A stretch of 64,000 nt of DNA, taken from positions 32,474 to 96,473 of the forward strand of contig NZ_JACDSF010000003.1 of the NCBI RefSeq assembly GCF_013449685.1. The letters run 5' to 3'. Source of the stretch: Pectobacterium brasiliense (GTDB lineage Bacteria > Pseudomonadota > Gammaproteobacteria > Enterobacterales > Enterobacteriaceae). Positions 1-8,836 of the stretch are shown here, piece by piece. Numbering within the stretch: the first letter of the stretch is position 1; each line of letters opens with the position of its first letter. A model generated the notes under the pieces. That model was given only the letters and a program-made list of their open reading frames with translations, had not been told where the DNA came from and did not search any database. The translations under genes were made by a program, and so were the position numbers.

Positions 1-99
1 AGGCGGCAAGAGAGGGAATCCCGATGAGCTTACTCAGGTAAGTGATTCGGGTGACTAAGCGCAGCCAACGCACATACAACTTGAAGTATGACGGGTATA
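1..99. repeat. Right part of an inverted-repeat MITE (copy 1, cut by window start)
   Basis: Positions 1-99 match, with a few changes, the right part of the complete element at 48570-48696. Shared features are the GGCGGCAA segment, a central GAGCTTACTCAGGTAAGTGA block, GCAGCCAACGCACA, and the terminal inverted repeat ending in TTGAAGTATGACGGGTATA. The left end lies outside the window. The terminal TATA joins flanking DNA to make a TATAAT hexamer at 96-101, about 25 bp before fdhD. No transposase is coded in it, so it is called a non-autonomous element. Confidence 0.8.
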
Positions 100-126
100 A
101 TACTTTTAATTTCCAGGGTTACTAAC

Positions 127-960
127 ATGCAGGTATTTCAGGTGGAAGGGGTTCATTTACCAGCGGATGCCGCCCTTGAAGGCGCGACGCAACATTCAGT
201 CTATCATCCCGATTCGCTGCAGCAACCCCAGTCTGACTGGCTGGCGGAAGAGGTTCCCGTTGCATTGGTTTATAACGGCATATCGCATGTCGTCATGATG
301 GCCTCGCCGAAGGAACTGGAACAGTTCGCTCTCGGGTTCTCCTTATCTGAAGGCATTATTCAATCACCCGCTGATATCTACGGCATCGATGTACAGGCTG
401 CCTGTAATGGCATCGAAGTACAGATTGAGCTGTCGAGCCGACGCTTCGCGGGGCTAAAAGAACGCCGCCGGGCGATGGATGGTCGCACAGGTTGCGGCGT
501 ATGTGGTGTAGAGCAGCTCGCGGAAATCGGCAAACCGCTCACACCTCTGCCCTTCACACAGACATTTTCCCTTAGCAAGCTTGAAAACGCGCTGGTGCGG
601 CTGCGCGATGTGCAGAAGATCGGTCAAGTGACAGGCTGTACTCACGCCGCAAGCTGGATCGCGCCAGACGGCACGCTGTCTGGGGGAAGTGAAGACGTCG
701 GTCGCCATGTCGCGTTGGATAAACTGCTGGGTACCCGAGCGAAACAGGGGTGGCAGCAAGGCGCTGCGCTGGTTTCCAGTCGAGCCAGCTATGAAATGGT
801 CCAAAAATCCGCCATGTGCGGCGTGGAAATCCTGTTTGCTGTCTCAGCGGCAACCTCACTGGCTGTGGAGGTCGCGCAGCGCTGCAACCTGACGCTGGTC
901 GGTTTTTGTCGGCCGGGACATGCGACTATCTACACGTATCCGCAGCGTCTGAGCGCGTAA
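127..960 (+). CDS. fdhD: FdhD, sulfur carrier for formate dehydrogenase maturation
   Basis: FdhD passes sulfur from the IscS cysteine desulfurase to the molybdenum bis-MGD cofactor of formate dehydrogenases, in the cytoplasm. The protein carries the conserved CGVCG cysteine motif of the family and the downstream [10 protein letters not shown] segment. An open frame reaches back to an ATG at 88, but that start lies inside the MITE. The ATG at 127 (protein begins MQVFQVEGV) follows an AGG-type ribosome site and gives 277 residues, the length of E. coli FdhD, so I chose it. No formate dehydrogenase gene lies in the window on this side, so the partner enzyme must be elsewhere. Confidence 0.93.
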   Translation: MQVFQVEGVHLPADAALEGATQHSVYHPDSLQQPQSDWLAEEVPVALVYNGISHVVMMASPKELEQFALGFSLSEGIIQSPADIYGIDVQAACNGIEVQIELSSRRFAGLKERRRAMDGRTGCGVCGVEQLAEIGKPLTPLPFTQTFSLSKLENALVRLRDVQKIGQVTGCTHAASWIAPDGTLSGGSEDVGRHVALDKLLGTRAKQGWQQGAALVSSRASYEMVQKSAMCGVEILFAVSAATSLAVEVAQRCNLTLVGFCRPGHATIYTYPQRLSA

Positions 961-1084
961 GAAACACCACCCAAGTCGTGGCGTTTTGCAGGCGACGGGT
1001 ATAGATTAATTTGTTTTTACATAGTGCAATAACGACATAAGCGTTTGTTATCATGAAGTAAAGCAATCTGGTTCATGCTACCCG

Positions 1085-1103
1085 TTCGAGAATAATCATT
1101 TTC
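1085..1103. promoter_or_regulatory. Fur-box-like site upstream of sodA
   Basis: The segment 1091-1103 reads AATAATCATTTTC and matches 11 of 13 bases of the Fur core GATAATCATTATC. It lies about 95 bp before the sodA start. E. coli sodA is known to be repressed by Fur, so the position and function agree; binding here is inferred. Confidence 0.5.
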
Positions 1104-1195
1104 AATATCATTTAATTAACTATAATGAAGGTATTGCTTACGCGGTACTCACAACACAGTGCCGTAACATTTTTTTTACCATGGAGATGCTAAAC

Positions 1196-1822
1196 ATGAG
1201 TTATTCACTGCCATCGCTGCCTTATGCTTATGACGCACTGGAACCGCATTTCGACAAAGAAACGATGGAAATTCACCATTCCAAACACCATCAGGCTTAC
1301 GTCAATAATGCTAACGCCGCGCTGGAATCTCTGCCTGAACTGGCTACATTGTCTGCTGAAGAGCTGATCGCTCAACTGGATAAAGTTCCTGCGGAAAAAA
1401 GAACGGCACTGCGTAACAACGCGGGTGGCCACGTTAACCACAGCCTGTTCTGGAAAGGCCTGAAAGTCGGCACGACGCTGACTGGCGATCTGAAAGCCGC
1501 CATCGAGCGTGATTTCGGTAGCGTTGACGCGTTTAAAGAAAAATTTGAGCAAGCAGCAGCAACCCGCTTTGGTTCTGGCTGGGCGTGGCTGGTACTGAAA
1601 GACGACGGCAAACTGGCCGTTGTGTCTACCGCAAACCAAGACAGCCCGCTGATGGGTGAAGCCGTTTCTGGCACATCCGGCTACCCTATCGTCGGTCTGG
1701 ACGTATGGGAACATGCTTACTACCTGAAATATCAGAACCTTCGTCCAGCTTATGCTAAAGCATTCTGGAACGTGTTGAACTGGGACGAAGCCGCTGCCCG
1801 TTTTGCTAGCGCAAAAAAATAA
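1196..1822 (+). CDS. sodA: Manganese superoxide dismutase
   Basis: SodA is a cytoplasmic enzyme that converts superoxide to hydrogen peroxide and oxygen with a Mn ion. The protein starts [20 protein letters not shown] and contains the metal-ligand segments of the Fe/Mn family: the early HH in [21 protein letters not shown], and C-terminal [18 protein letters not shown] with the ligand Asp and His. It is 208 residues (E. coli 206). An in-frame ATG at 1181 exists, but the GGAGA at 1183-1187 is the ribosome site for the ATG at 1196. A Fur-like site lies upstream and two hairpins follow the gene. Confidence 0.97.
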   Translation: MSYSLPSLPYAYDALEPHFDKETMEIHHSKHHQAYVNNANAALESLPELATLSAEELIAQLDKVPAEKRTALRNNAGGHVNHSLFWKGLKVGTTLTGDLKAAIERDFGSVDAFKEKFEQAAATRFGSGWAWLVLKDDGKLAVVSTANQDSPLMGEAVSGTSGYPIVGLDVWEHAYYLKYQNLRPAYAKAFWNVLNWDEAAARFASAKK

Positions 1823-1870
1823 AAACGCTGAGTGCCTGATACCATCAGGCCTCTTCTGCGTTTGAATATA

Positions 1871-1903
1871 AACTGGAATAACAGTCTGTTATTCCAGTTT
1901 TTT
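1871..1903 (+). terminator. Rho-independent terminator after sodA
   Basis: A perfect 13-bp stem, AACTGGAATAACA (1871-1883) with its complement at 1887-1899, closes a 3-nt loop and is followed by a T run. A second hairpin lies just upstream (GCCTGAT at 1834-1840 pairing with 1844-1850), so sodA transcription probably stops in this pair. Confidence 0.85.
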
Positions 1904-1962
1904 ATTATCCCTACCTGGACATCGAGCCGCATGTACGCTGGCATTCCTCTCTCACTGGCGCA

Positions 1963-1989
1963 TAAAGTTTCGGAGTAGTGTGCCGATAT
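1963..1989 (+). promoter_or_regulatory. Flagellar sigma-28 (FliA) promoter of the chemoreceptor gene
   Basis: TAAAGTTT (1963-1970), an 11-nt spacer, then GCCGATAT (1982-1989). The FliA consensus is TAAAGTTT-N11-GCCGATAA, so only the last base differs. It points at the chemoreceptor gene and would give a leader of about 120 nt. Confidence 0.8.
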
Positions 1990-2118
1990 CCATTGCAGGT
2001 TTTTATTATATTATTGTGCAGGGATAAGTTTGGTAAGCGGCAATCCGAGATGCTAACACGGCTAAATAAGTGTGCATCAGGATAGTGAATTCGACTCAAT
2101 ACGATATAGTGGTGGGAT

Positions 2119-4014
2119 GTGATGGCGATGAATTTTGACAATCTAAAAGTCGGTAAGAAATTAGGCTTAGGCTTTTTCCTTATTCTGCTGATGACCATGG
2201 TGATTGCAGGTGCAGGCATTATGCATATTGGCTCACTGAAAGACAGTATTAATAAAGTTAACTTAAGCAACGATATTAATGATGAAATTAACCAGGCTAA
2301 ATATTACCGCGCATTATACGGCACCACCTATAACCCTGATGATATAAAAAAGAACGTTGAGCACATTGCCAATGTGAGTAAACTCGCTGAAAAAGCAAAA
2401 GAGTTTCACTGGCCAGAAAGTGATGCCAAGAAAATAGCCAGCATCCCAGCATTAATTAGTAGTTATCAGGAAAAGCAAAGTAATTATATTAATGCAGTGG
2501 GAAAAAAGGATGCCGTCAGAAAAAGCTGGAATATCTCAACAACAGAAAAACCGCTAGAACAGCTCAACGATCAATTAAAGACGGACAACAACAGCACGAC
2601 TCTTCAATTATTACTTTCTGACCTGAACCAAAAATTGATTGCCGTCCGCTACCACGTTCGTGGGTTATTACTGTCTACCAATAAAGAATCTGAAGAAAAG
2701 CTGACGGATGCCATCAACGCAGCACAAACGTCATTGACCTTCCTGTATCAGAGCCTGTCTGCCGAACAGCGTGAAACGCTGGCTCCCGTTCTGACAATAA
2801 TGAACAATTATGAAGAGCAGGTTCTGGCCTATATGCCGGCCTATGAAGAAGAAATGGCGCAGGCGGGGCAAATGCGGGGAGTTGCCGATCAGTTGAATAG
2901 CGTTATCACATCATTGCTCAACGATCAGTTGGCAGCATCGCAGGAAGATATTCGCAATGCCACGCTACAAATGGGCATCGCAACACTGATTACGCTACTG
3001 CTTGGTCTGCTGATTTCCTGGTTCATTTCACGCCAAATCACCACTCCGCTTGGCAATACATTGAGCATGGCTGAAAAAATCGCAACAGGCGACCTCACCA
3101 TGTCCATCAACACGACGCGTAAGGATGAGCTGGGTCAGTTGATGAGTGCAATGTCGAAAATGAATGACAACCTGCACAATATGATCGATGAAATTCGCGT
3201 CGGCGTAAGCCAGATTTCTAACGCGTCCAGCGAGATCGTCGCGGGTAACATAGACCTGTCATCGCGTACCGAGCAGCAGGCCGCTGCCGTTGAGCAAACC
3301 GCCGCCAGCATGGAGCAACTCACCGCGACGGTTAAGCAAAACGCGGATAACGCACACCACGCGAACAAGCTGGCAATCAGCGCATCTCAAACCGCGAAAC
3401 AAGGCGGTGAGCAGGTGAATAACGTGGTACAAACCATGACGGCGATTGAGAGCAGTTCTAAACGTATCGCGGAAATCACGTCCGTCATCAACAGCATCGC
3501 CTTCCAAACCAACATTCTGGCATTGAACGCCGCCGTGGAAGCCGCTCGCGCTGGTGAACAAGGCCGCGGCTTTGCCGTGGTTGCCAGCGAAGTCCGTAGC
3601 CTTGCCCAGCGCAGTTCTCAGGCCGCGAAGGAAATCGAAGGCCTGATCTCTGAATCGGTTACTCAGGTATCACGCGGAGCGACGCTGGTTGGCAATGCTG
3701 GTAAAACGATGAATGATATCGTCACCTCTATCACGCAGGTGCATGACATCATGGGTGAAATTGCTACCGCATCGGATGAACAAAGCCGCGGAATCAGCCA
3801 GGTTAGCCAGGCGATTGTTGAGATGGACAGCACCACGCAGCAGAACGCCGCACTGGTTCAACAATCCTCTGCCGCTGCCGACTCGCTGGAAGAGCAGGCA
3901 AGACTGCTGAAGCAGGCGGTTTCTGTCTTCCGTCTGGCAAACTCACAGCATGATGACACCCCAGCGGGTATCGCGTTTGCCGACCAAACGCATCGTCTGC
4001 GCGCGCCGCGCTAA
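2119..4014 (+). CDS. Methyl-accepting chemotaxis protein
   Basis: An inner-membrane chemoreceptor that signals to CheA/CheW. Order of parts: first membrane helix at about residues 15-36; a periplasmic, mostly helical ligand domain to about 280; a second helix ([14 protein letters not shown]) at about 288-303; a HAMP linker ([19 protein letters not shown]); then a cytoplasmic signalling hairpin with the conserved tip [20 protein letters not shown]. It has 631 residues, near the usual enterobacterial length. The C-terminus ends THRLRAPR, so there is no NWETF-type CheR/CheB docking pentapeptide; it would depend on other receptors for efficient adaptation. Start is uncertain among GTG 2119, ATG 2122 and ATG 2128. 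Ligand unknown. The sigma-28 promoter ties it to flagellar genes. Confidence 0.93.
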   Translation: MMAMNFDNLKVGKKLGLGFFLILLMTMVIAGAGIMHIGSLKDSINKVNLSNDINDEINQAKYYRALYGTTYNPDDIKKNVEHIANVSKLAEKAKEFHWPESDAKKIASIPALISSYQEKQSNYINAVGKKDAVRKSWNISTTEKPLEQLNDQLKTDNNSTTLQLLLSDLNQKLIAVRYHVRGLLLSTNKESEEKLTDAINAAQTSLTFLYQSLSAEQRETLAPVLTIMNNYEEQVLAYMPAYEEEMAQAGQMRGVADQLNSVITSLLNDQLAASQEDIRNATLQMGIATLITLLLGLLISWFISRQITTPLGNTLSMAEKIATGDLTMSINTTRKDELGQLMSAMSKMNDNLHNMIDEIRVGVSQISNASSEIVAGNIDLSSRTEQQAAAVEQTAASMEQLTATVKQNADNAHHANKLAISASQTAKQGGEQVNNVVQTMTAIESSSKRIAEITSVINSIAFQTNILALNAAVEAARAGEQGRGFAVVASEVRSLAQRSSQAAKEIEGLISESVTQVSRGATLVGNAGKTMNDIVTSITQVHDIMGEIATASDEQSRGISQVSQAIVEMDSTTQQNAALVQQSSAAADSLEEQARLLKQAVSVFRLANSQHDDTPAGIAFADQTHRLRAPR

Positions 4015-4040
4015 TATCAACAACCGTACCAAAAACGACA

Positions 4041-4062
4041 AAGCCCCTGTTAAACAGGGGCT
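4041..4062. terminator. Hairpin between the chemoreceptor gene and yibL
   Basis: AAGCCCCTGT at 4041-4050 pairs perfectly with ACAGGGGCTT at 4053-4062. Read on the minus strand it is followed by TGTCGTTTTT, so it looks best suited to end yibL; it may also serve the convergent chemoreceptor gene. Confidence 0.7.
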
Positions 4063-4109
4063 TCATCAACGAATCCATCACCAGCATCGGCCTGCGCAGA
4101 GAAGAAACC

Positions 4110-4472
4110 TCAGAACGGTTTCGGCGCGAAGCCTGTCATCTCTTTTAAACCCATCTCGCGCCCCAGTGCCGTCATCGGGTGCACCACCACCAAACCGCGA
4201 ACGCTTTTCTTCAACGTCCCCATATCAGCTTGCTCTTTTTTAGTAATCGCACGTTTGAAAGGCAGGCTTGCCAACTTCTGTGCTTCTTTGCTGAGCTTCT
4301 GTTCTCTCACGTTACGCAGGCGCTCGATTTCAGCCGTTAGCTTCTCGCATGCCTCCAGATTGAGGGCGATTGCTTCAGCATCACCTTGTTCCAGCAGCGT
4401 GGTCTGCTTATGCGTCAGCTTATCCAGTTGGTCGCTAAGGCGCTTGATCTCTGCTTTTTCCTGCTCTTTCAT
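4110..4472 (-). CDS. yibL: YibL family protein
   Basis: A small basic protein of the YibL family; E. coli YibL co-sediments with ribosomes but its function is not established. The N-terminal half is predicted helical ([19 protein letters not shown], then repeated E/L/K heptads), and the C-terminal half carries the conserved segment [19 protein letters not shown] and [14 protein letters not shown]. Starting at 4472 gives 120 residues, equal to E. coli YibL; the open frame continues upstream only because there is no stop. It follows mtlR in the mtlA-mtlD-mtlR-yibL order also found in E. coli. Confidence 0.88.
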   Translation of the reverse strand: MKEQEKAEIKRLSDQLDKLTHKQTTLLEQGDAEAIALNLEACEKLTAEIERLRNVREQKLSKEAQKLASLPFKRAITKKEQADMGTLKKSVRGLVVVHPMTALGREMGLKEMTGFAPKPF

Positions 4473-4520
4473 AAAAGATAACCTATATAACGGGAGAATA
4501 ATGCGGGGCACAGCATACAC

Positions 4521-4565
4521 TATACGCTAAATAATTCGAGTTGCGTGAAGGCGGGAACCGCATGA
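4521..4565. repeat. Truncated left end of the MITE (copy 3)
   Basis: TATACGCTAAATAATTCGAG and the following GTGAAGGCGGGAACCGC match the left end of the full element at 48570 with a few changes. The similarity stops near 4565 and there is no right end nearby, so this is a decayed half copy. It lies between yibL and mtlR. Confidence 0.7.
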
Positions 4566-4598
4566 CATGACGCAGTGACATAATATAGCGGAATGGGA

Positions 4599-5171
4599 TT
4601 AAAACGCCTTTTTCAGACTGATTTGCGCAATCAATGTGGTCAGGGATAGCACCAGCGTGGAGCGCACCATCTGCTGATAACGCTGCCGCTGCATACTCAC
4701 CAAAAGCAAATCGGCATCGTCTGCCCCCGGCGGCAAAGCGGGTTCTGTAGGCAACGCCGCAACGCAGTGCAGTTCGCCGATAGGCCCCAGAATTTCATCA
4801 TCAGTAAAACGGTAATGCCGATCGTCATGTGCCAGCTCTTCGCCCAACGCCATTAACAGTTCCGCATCTTCGTACTCTTTACGGCTGATCATTCCCAGGC
4901 CATAAATCAGTTTCAGGCGCACGGAAAGGTCGCCCAGCGGGCCCGTTCCCGTCATCAGGGGTTCAACGGCATATTTCACCGCATAGTCATCTTTACGGAA
5001 CACCTGCAACATCAGGATACTGACCGCTTCAGCCAGCAGCTCGACGGCGCAGAGCATAAAGTCGCGCACGGTATTCCCTGAGTTCAGCGCTTCCAGAACC
5101 CGGTTTTCAAACGCCTGTGTTTCTTCCATCGTCACTTCTCGACCCTTTAACCCCGCCCACAGCATCCCCAT
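4599..5171 (-). CDS. mtlR: MtlR, mannitol operon repressor
   Basis: MtlR represses the mannitol operon; in E. coli it has no clear DNA-binding domain and acts as an all-helical regulator. The protein contains the family-typical segments VLQVFRKDDYAVKYAVEP-like (here MLQVFRKDDYAVKYAVEP), GPLGDLSVRLKLIYGLG and EYEDAELLMALGEEL, and ends STLVLSLTTLIAQISLKKAF, much as E. coli MtlR. The frame opens at 5171 (190 residues); an alternative start at ATG 5129 (MEETQAFENR) would give 176. E. coli MtlR is 195 residues, so the longer form is reported. It is the third gene of mtlADR, 110 bp after mtlD. Confidence 0.93.
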   Translation of the reverse strand: MGMLWAGLKGREVTMEETQAFENRVLEALNSGNTVRDFMLCAVELLAEAVSILMLQVFRKDDYAVKYAVEPLMTGTGPLGDLSVRLKLIYGLGMISRKEYEDAELLMALGEELAHDDRHYRFTDDEILGPIGELHCVAALPTEPALPPGADDADLLLVSMQRQRYQQMVRSTLVLSLTTLIAQISLKKAF

Positions 5172-5190
5172 CTCGGCAGCATGCTTACCG

Positions 5191-5261
5191 GCAGGTGTGG
5201 CGACATCCTATCCCCGACGTCGCCCGCATACCTTACAGAGTGTCGAAAAGACCACACCTGC
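5191..5261. other. Long-armed inverted repeat between mtlD and mtlR
   Basis: GCAGGTGTGG (5191-5200) is perfectly complementary to CCACACCTGC (5252-5261), enclosing 51 nt. In the mtlADR mRNA this could fold just before mtlR. Function is not evident. Confidence 0.5.
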
Positions 5262-5281
5262 CTGATGACGAGACACGCCGA

Positions 5282-6430
5282 TTACTGCATGGCGTTATAC
5301 ACATTCACTGCTTGCGCGACAACCTCGCTGTCAGCATCCAGACCAGAAATCTGCACCAGCGCCGCCTGCGGCCCCTGAGTACGGATTAATTCAGCCAGTT
5401 CCAGCGCCTGCGGATCCTGTTCACTGCGATAATGCATCGCGGCAGCAATGCCGGTAATCAGGTTGTCATGCGGCAAATGGTATTCCAGCGTGCCGAGCAG
5501 CGGCTTGATCAAACGGTCGCCTGCACTCAGCTTGCGCAGCGGCTGACGGCCAACGCGCTCTACGTCATCGTGCAGATGCGGGTTTTCAAAGCGGCTGAGA
5601 ATCTTGTTGATATAGGCCGCGTGTTTCTCTGCATCAAAACCGTAGCGTTTGATGAGTACCGCGCCGCTCTCTTCCATTGCGCCTTTGACCACGGCCCTGA
5701 CTTTCGGGTCGAGAATCGCATCGCGGATCGTTTGATGACGCGCCTGCTGGCCGAGGTAGGCCGTAATCGCATGGCCAGTATTCAGCGTAAAGAGCTTACG
5801 CTCGACAAATGCCATCAGGTTGTCGGTCAGTTCCATGCCGGGAATCGCTGGCGGTTCACCGCAGAACTGGGTTTTATCGACAATCCATTCGCTGAAGGTT
5901 TCTACCGTCACCGCCAGCACATCGTCGCTACCGGCTTCGGAAGGAGGAACGATGCGATCCACGGCGGAATCCACGAATCCCACGTGCTCAACCACCCATT
6001 CCTGATGGCCTTCCGGCAGCAGTTTCAACACATGCTGTTTTAACTGACTGGTGCCACGCACCATATTTTCACAGGCAATAATGTTCAACGGCCGGGTATT
6101 GCCGTCGTTATGACGCTTAACCAGCCCCTGAGCGATAGTTCCGGCGATTTTTTCCAGAATCTGCGGCCCCACAGCGGTCGTCACCAGATCGGCCACGGCA
6201 ATCAGCGCGACGGCATCCTGGCTGCCGCTGTGAACGGCGCTAACGTTGCTCACGGTATCAACCTGCGTGTTATCGCCGACAATCCGCACCGTATAGCTGG
6301 TACGGCTGTTCAGGGCATCCAACAGCGGCTGATTGACGTCAGCGAATGTCAGTTCGACGTTGGCATCGGCCAACAATTTTCCAATAAACCCACGGCCAAT
6401 ATTACCCGCGCCAAAGTGTAATGCTTTCAT
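5282..6430 (-). CDS. mtlD: Mannitol-1-phosphate 5-dehydrogenase
   Basis: MtlD oxidises mannitol 1-phosphate to fructose 6-phosphate with NAD+ in the cytoplasm, the step after PTS uptake by MtlA. The N-terminus [20 protein letters not shown] carries the GxGNxGRG nucleotide-binding loop; the long-chain dehydrogenase core includes [11 protein letters not shown], a family signature region. The length, 382 residues, equals E. coli MtlD. It sits between mtlA (61 bp upstream) and mtlR on the minus strand. A G/C-rich hairpin with a U-rich tail separates it from mtlA and may lower its expression relative to the permease. Confidence 0.97.
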   Translation of the reverse strand: MKALHFGAGNIGRGFIGKLLADANVELTFADVNQPLLDALNSRTSYTVRIVGDNTQVDTVSNVSAVHSGSQDAVALIAVADLVTTAVGPQILEKIAGTIAQGLVKRHNDGNTRPLNIIACENMVRGTSQLKQHVLKLLPEGHQEWVVEHVGFVDSAVDRIVPPSEAGSDDVLAVTVETFSEWIVDKTQFCGEPPAIPGMELTDNLMAFVERKLFTLNTGHAITAYLGQQARHQTIRDAILDPKVRAVVKGAMEESGAVLIKRYGFDAEKHAAYINKILSRFENPHLHDDVERVGRQPLRKLSAGDRLIKPLLGTLEYHLPHDNLITGIAAAMHYRSEQDPQALELAELIRTQGPQAALVQISGLDADSEVVAQAVNVYNAMQ

Positions 6431-6442
6431 GAGACATAACCT

Positions 6443-6478
6443 TAAAAAAACATAAAAAGAGGCCGCCCGCAGGCGGCC
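6443..6478 (-). terminator. Intercistronic hairpin between mtlA and mtlD
   Basis: GGCCGCC (6461-6467) pairs with GGCGGCC (6472-6478) around a 4-nt loop. On the minus strand the hairpin is followed by TCTTTTTATGTTTTTTT, the form of a Rho-independent terminator, yet mtlD begins only about 13 nt later. It is probably a partial terminator or an mRNA-stabilising 3' end for mtlA. Confidence 0.65.
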
Positions 6479-6491
6479 CTAGCCACATCAA

Positions 6492-8399
6492 TTAGGCACT
6501 CTTTTTACCGGAGAGTAAGTCGAGCACATCCTGAACATCCTGGGTCTGTGCCAGACGTTCAATGACAGCATCATCATCTAGCGCGTTGGTCAGACTGGTG
6601 ATGACCTGAATATGTTCGTTGTTGCGAGCGGCAATACCGATAACCAGACGCGCAACCTCATCTTCTTCATCGCCAAAGCGAACGCCTTCAGGATATTGGC
6701 AGAAGACAACGCCCGTTTTCAGTACGCGGTCTTTCGCTTCAATCGTACCGTGCGGCACGGCAATCGATTCGCCCAGATAGGTGGAGGTCAGCTTTTCACG
6801 TTCCAGCATCGCTTCAACATACGCAGGCTCGACATAGCCGCCTTTCACCAGTTGCTCACCGGCGAAACGGATTGCCTGCTCTTTGTCTGTCGCATGCTGA
6901 TTCAGGAACACATTGCCTGCACCCAGTTGGAACAGGTTAGCCTGTGCGTCGGCGACAGCAGGTGCTAGCGTCGCGACGGCTTCAGACTTCACGGCACCCT
7001 GTGCTGCGGTAAGACGTGCCACTAGATCGCTATACAGACCGCTATCAAGGAAGTTAGTCAGCGAAATGTGCTGTGCCTGCGGCGCATGACGCATCGCACG
7101 TTCGGTCAAGTCGCGGTGCGTAATCACCAGATCGACATCGTCCGGCAAACTATTTATCGCGCTGTTAGTCACCGAAATGTTGGTCAGCCCAGCATCCTGA
7201 ACTTTCTTGCGCAGCACACCCGCACCCATCGCGCTGGAACCCATACCGGCGTCACACGCTACGATGATTTTACGCACGGTGCTCATATCACCGCTGACAC
7301 CGACATTAGTCGCCGTACCTTTAGAAGACGCTTTCATTTCCTGCATGCGGCGCGTTGCATCGCCCAGGTCTTCTTCTTTTTGCTTGGTGCTTTTCAGCAG
7401 AATCGCCGACACAATGAAGGACACCGCGAAAGCCGCTGCAATAGCGGCAAGGTTAGCGAAGTAAGCGCCTTTTGGCGTCATCGCCAGCACAGCCAGAATG
7501 GAGCCTGGAGACGCAGGAGAAACCAAACCGCCGCCCAGTACACTCAGCGTAAACACGCCGGTCATCCCGCCCAGAATCACCGCAATAATCAGACGCGGAT
7601 TCATCAGCACATAAGGGAAGTAGATTTCGTGAATCCCGCCCAGGAAGTGGATAATCGCCGCACCCGGTGCTGATTCTTTCGCATTCCCACGACCGAAGAA
7701 CATGTACGCCATCAGCACGCCCATACCCGGGCCTGGATTCGCTTCGATCAGGAAGAAAATAGATTTGCCCGTTTCCGTCGCCTGCTGAATGCCCAGCGGT
7801 GAGAAGATACCGTGGTTAATGGCGTTGTTCAGGAACAGAATTTTCGCCGGTTCAACGAAGATAGACGTAAACGGCAGCAGGTTGTTCTGCACCATCAGGT
7901 TAACGCCGGAAGCCAGCACCTGAGAGAAGACTTCAACTAGCGGACCAATCGCCAAAAACGACAGGATTGCCAACAACATACCGATGATACCGGCAGAGAA
8001 GTTGTTGACCAGCATTTCAAAGCCGCTCTTGATTTTACCGTCGACCATGCGGTCAAAACGTTTGATCGCCCAGCCGCCCAACGGGCCCACAATCATGGCG
8101 CCGAGGAACATCGGGATATCGGTCCCGACGATCACACCCATCGTCGTAATCGCACCCACCACGCCGCCACGCTCACCGAATACCAGACGTCCGCCGGTAT
8201 AACCAATCAGCAATGGCAGCAAATAGGTAATCATCGGACCGACGAGCTTCGCCAATGTTGCATTGGGGAACCAGCCAGTAGGGATAAACAGCGCGGTAAT
8301 AATACCCCAGGCGATAAAAGCGCCAATATTGGGCATGACCATATTACTGAGGAAGCGACCAAAGTTTTGCACCTTGATCTTAATATCTGGTGAAAGCAT
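6492..8399 (-). CDS. mtlA: Mannitol-specific PTS enzyme IICBA
   Basis: MtlA imports and phosphorylates mannitol using PEP-derived phosphate from HPr. The order is a membrane IIC domain (about residues 15-340, several hydrophobic helices and the GGIHEIYFPYVLMNP loop), a IIB domain starting VRKIIVACDAGMGSSAMGAG with the phosphorylated Cys in ACDAGMGSS (about 384), and a C-terminal IIA domain with the phospho-His region GESIAVPHGT (about 555). It has 635 residues (E. coli 637). It is the first gene of mtlADR; four CRP-type palindromes lie upstream, matching the catabolite control known for E. coli mtl. Confidence 0.97.
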   Translation of the reverse strand: MLSPDIKIKVQNFGRFLSNMVMPNIGAFIAWGIITALFIPTGWFPNATLAKLVGPMITYLLPLLIGYTGGRLVFGERGGVVGAITTMGVIVGTDIPMFLGAMIVGPLGGWAIKRFDRMVDGKIKSGFEMLVNNFSAGIIGMLLAILSFLAIGPLVEVFSQVLASGVNLMVQNNLLPFTSIFVEPAKILFLNNAINHGIFSPLGIQQATETGKSIFFLIEANPGPGMGVLMAYMFFGRGNAKESAPGAAIIHFLGGIHEIYFPYVLMNPRLIIAVILGGMTGVFTLSVLGGGLVSPASPGSILAVLAMTPKGAYFANLAAIAAAFAVSFIVSAILLKSTKQKEEDLGDATRRMQEMKASSKGTATNVGVSGDMSTVRKIIVACDAGMGSSAMGAGVLRKKVQDAGLTNISVTNSAINSLPDDVDLVITHRDLTERAMRHAPQAQHISLTNFLDSGLYSDLVARLTAAQGAVKSEAVATLAPAVADAQANLFQLGAGNVFLNQHATDKEQAIRFAGEQLVKGGYVEPAYVEAMLEREKLTSTYLGESIAVPHGTIEAKDRVLKTGVVFCQYPEGVRFGDEEDEVARLVIGIAARNNEHIQVITSLTNALDDDAVIERLAQTQDVQDVLDLLSGKKSA

Positions 8400-8567
8400 A
8401 AAAACACACCCCTATTGAAACGCGCTGACAATAAGAGCGCGTGGTAATTATCGTGAGACGGCGTGGCAATAAAAACACCGATTACCACAAGAAGACTTCC
8501 GTCATTATTACTGTATGCAGCGCGGACTCTAACACGCTGTTTTCATACCGCAACTCCATGGCGGTAA

Positions 8568-8744
8568 CGTGACAAAAATCACACAACCACCCTACATCAA
8601 CGATACAAATAGGTGATTTACTTCACAAAAAACCATTAAAAATGAAAAACTAAACAGATTTTTAGACAAACACCGCGACTTATGTGTGATGTTAATCACA
8701 CTTTTCAGGTCTGTATTTGTTTTATTTATGTGATGTTAATCACA
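8568..8744. promoter_or_regulatory. Cluster of four CRP-type sites upstream of mtlADR
   Basis: Two perfect TGTGA-N6-TCACA sites lie at 8685-8700 and 8729-8744 (both TGTGATGTTAATCACA). Two weaker ones lie at 8568-8583 (CGTGA-N6-TCACA) and 8612-8627 (GGTGA-N6-TCACA). Several CRP sites precede the E. coli mannitol operon. The interval 8400-8836 holds no gene; the rest is A/T-rich promoter and leader DNA. Confidence 0.8.
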
Positions 8745-8836
8745 ATTTATTTTTTACCCTCTCACCAGCCACACGCATCTTATCCAGAATACCTCTCTGC
8801 CATATCGCATCGCTAAAGCGTCGGAGCACGACGCAG

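Noticed and set aside
81-101. A complete promoter formed by the MITE before fdhD
   Set aside because: TATAAT is present at 96-101, but TTGAAG at 81-86 is only 9 bp away, too close to be a -35; only the -10 match is claimed.
88-126. Upstream ATG at 88 as the fdhD start
   Set aside because: It lies inside the MITE and adds 13 residues absent from known FdhD; ATG 127 gives exactly the E. coli length.
5432-6043. 203-codon plus-strand frame opposite mtlD
   Set aside because: Shadow frame over a well-supported gene with full-length family match.
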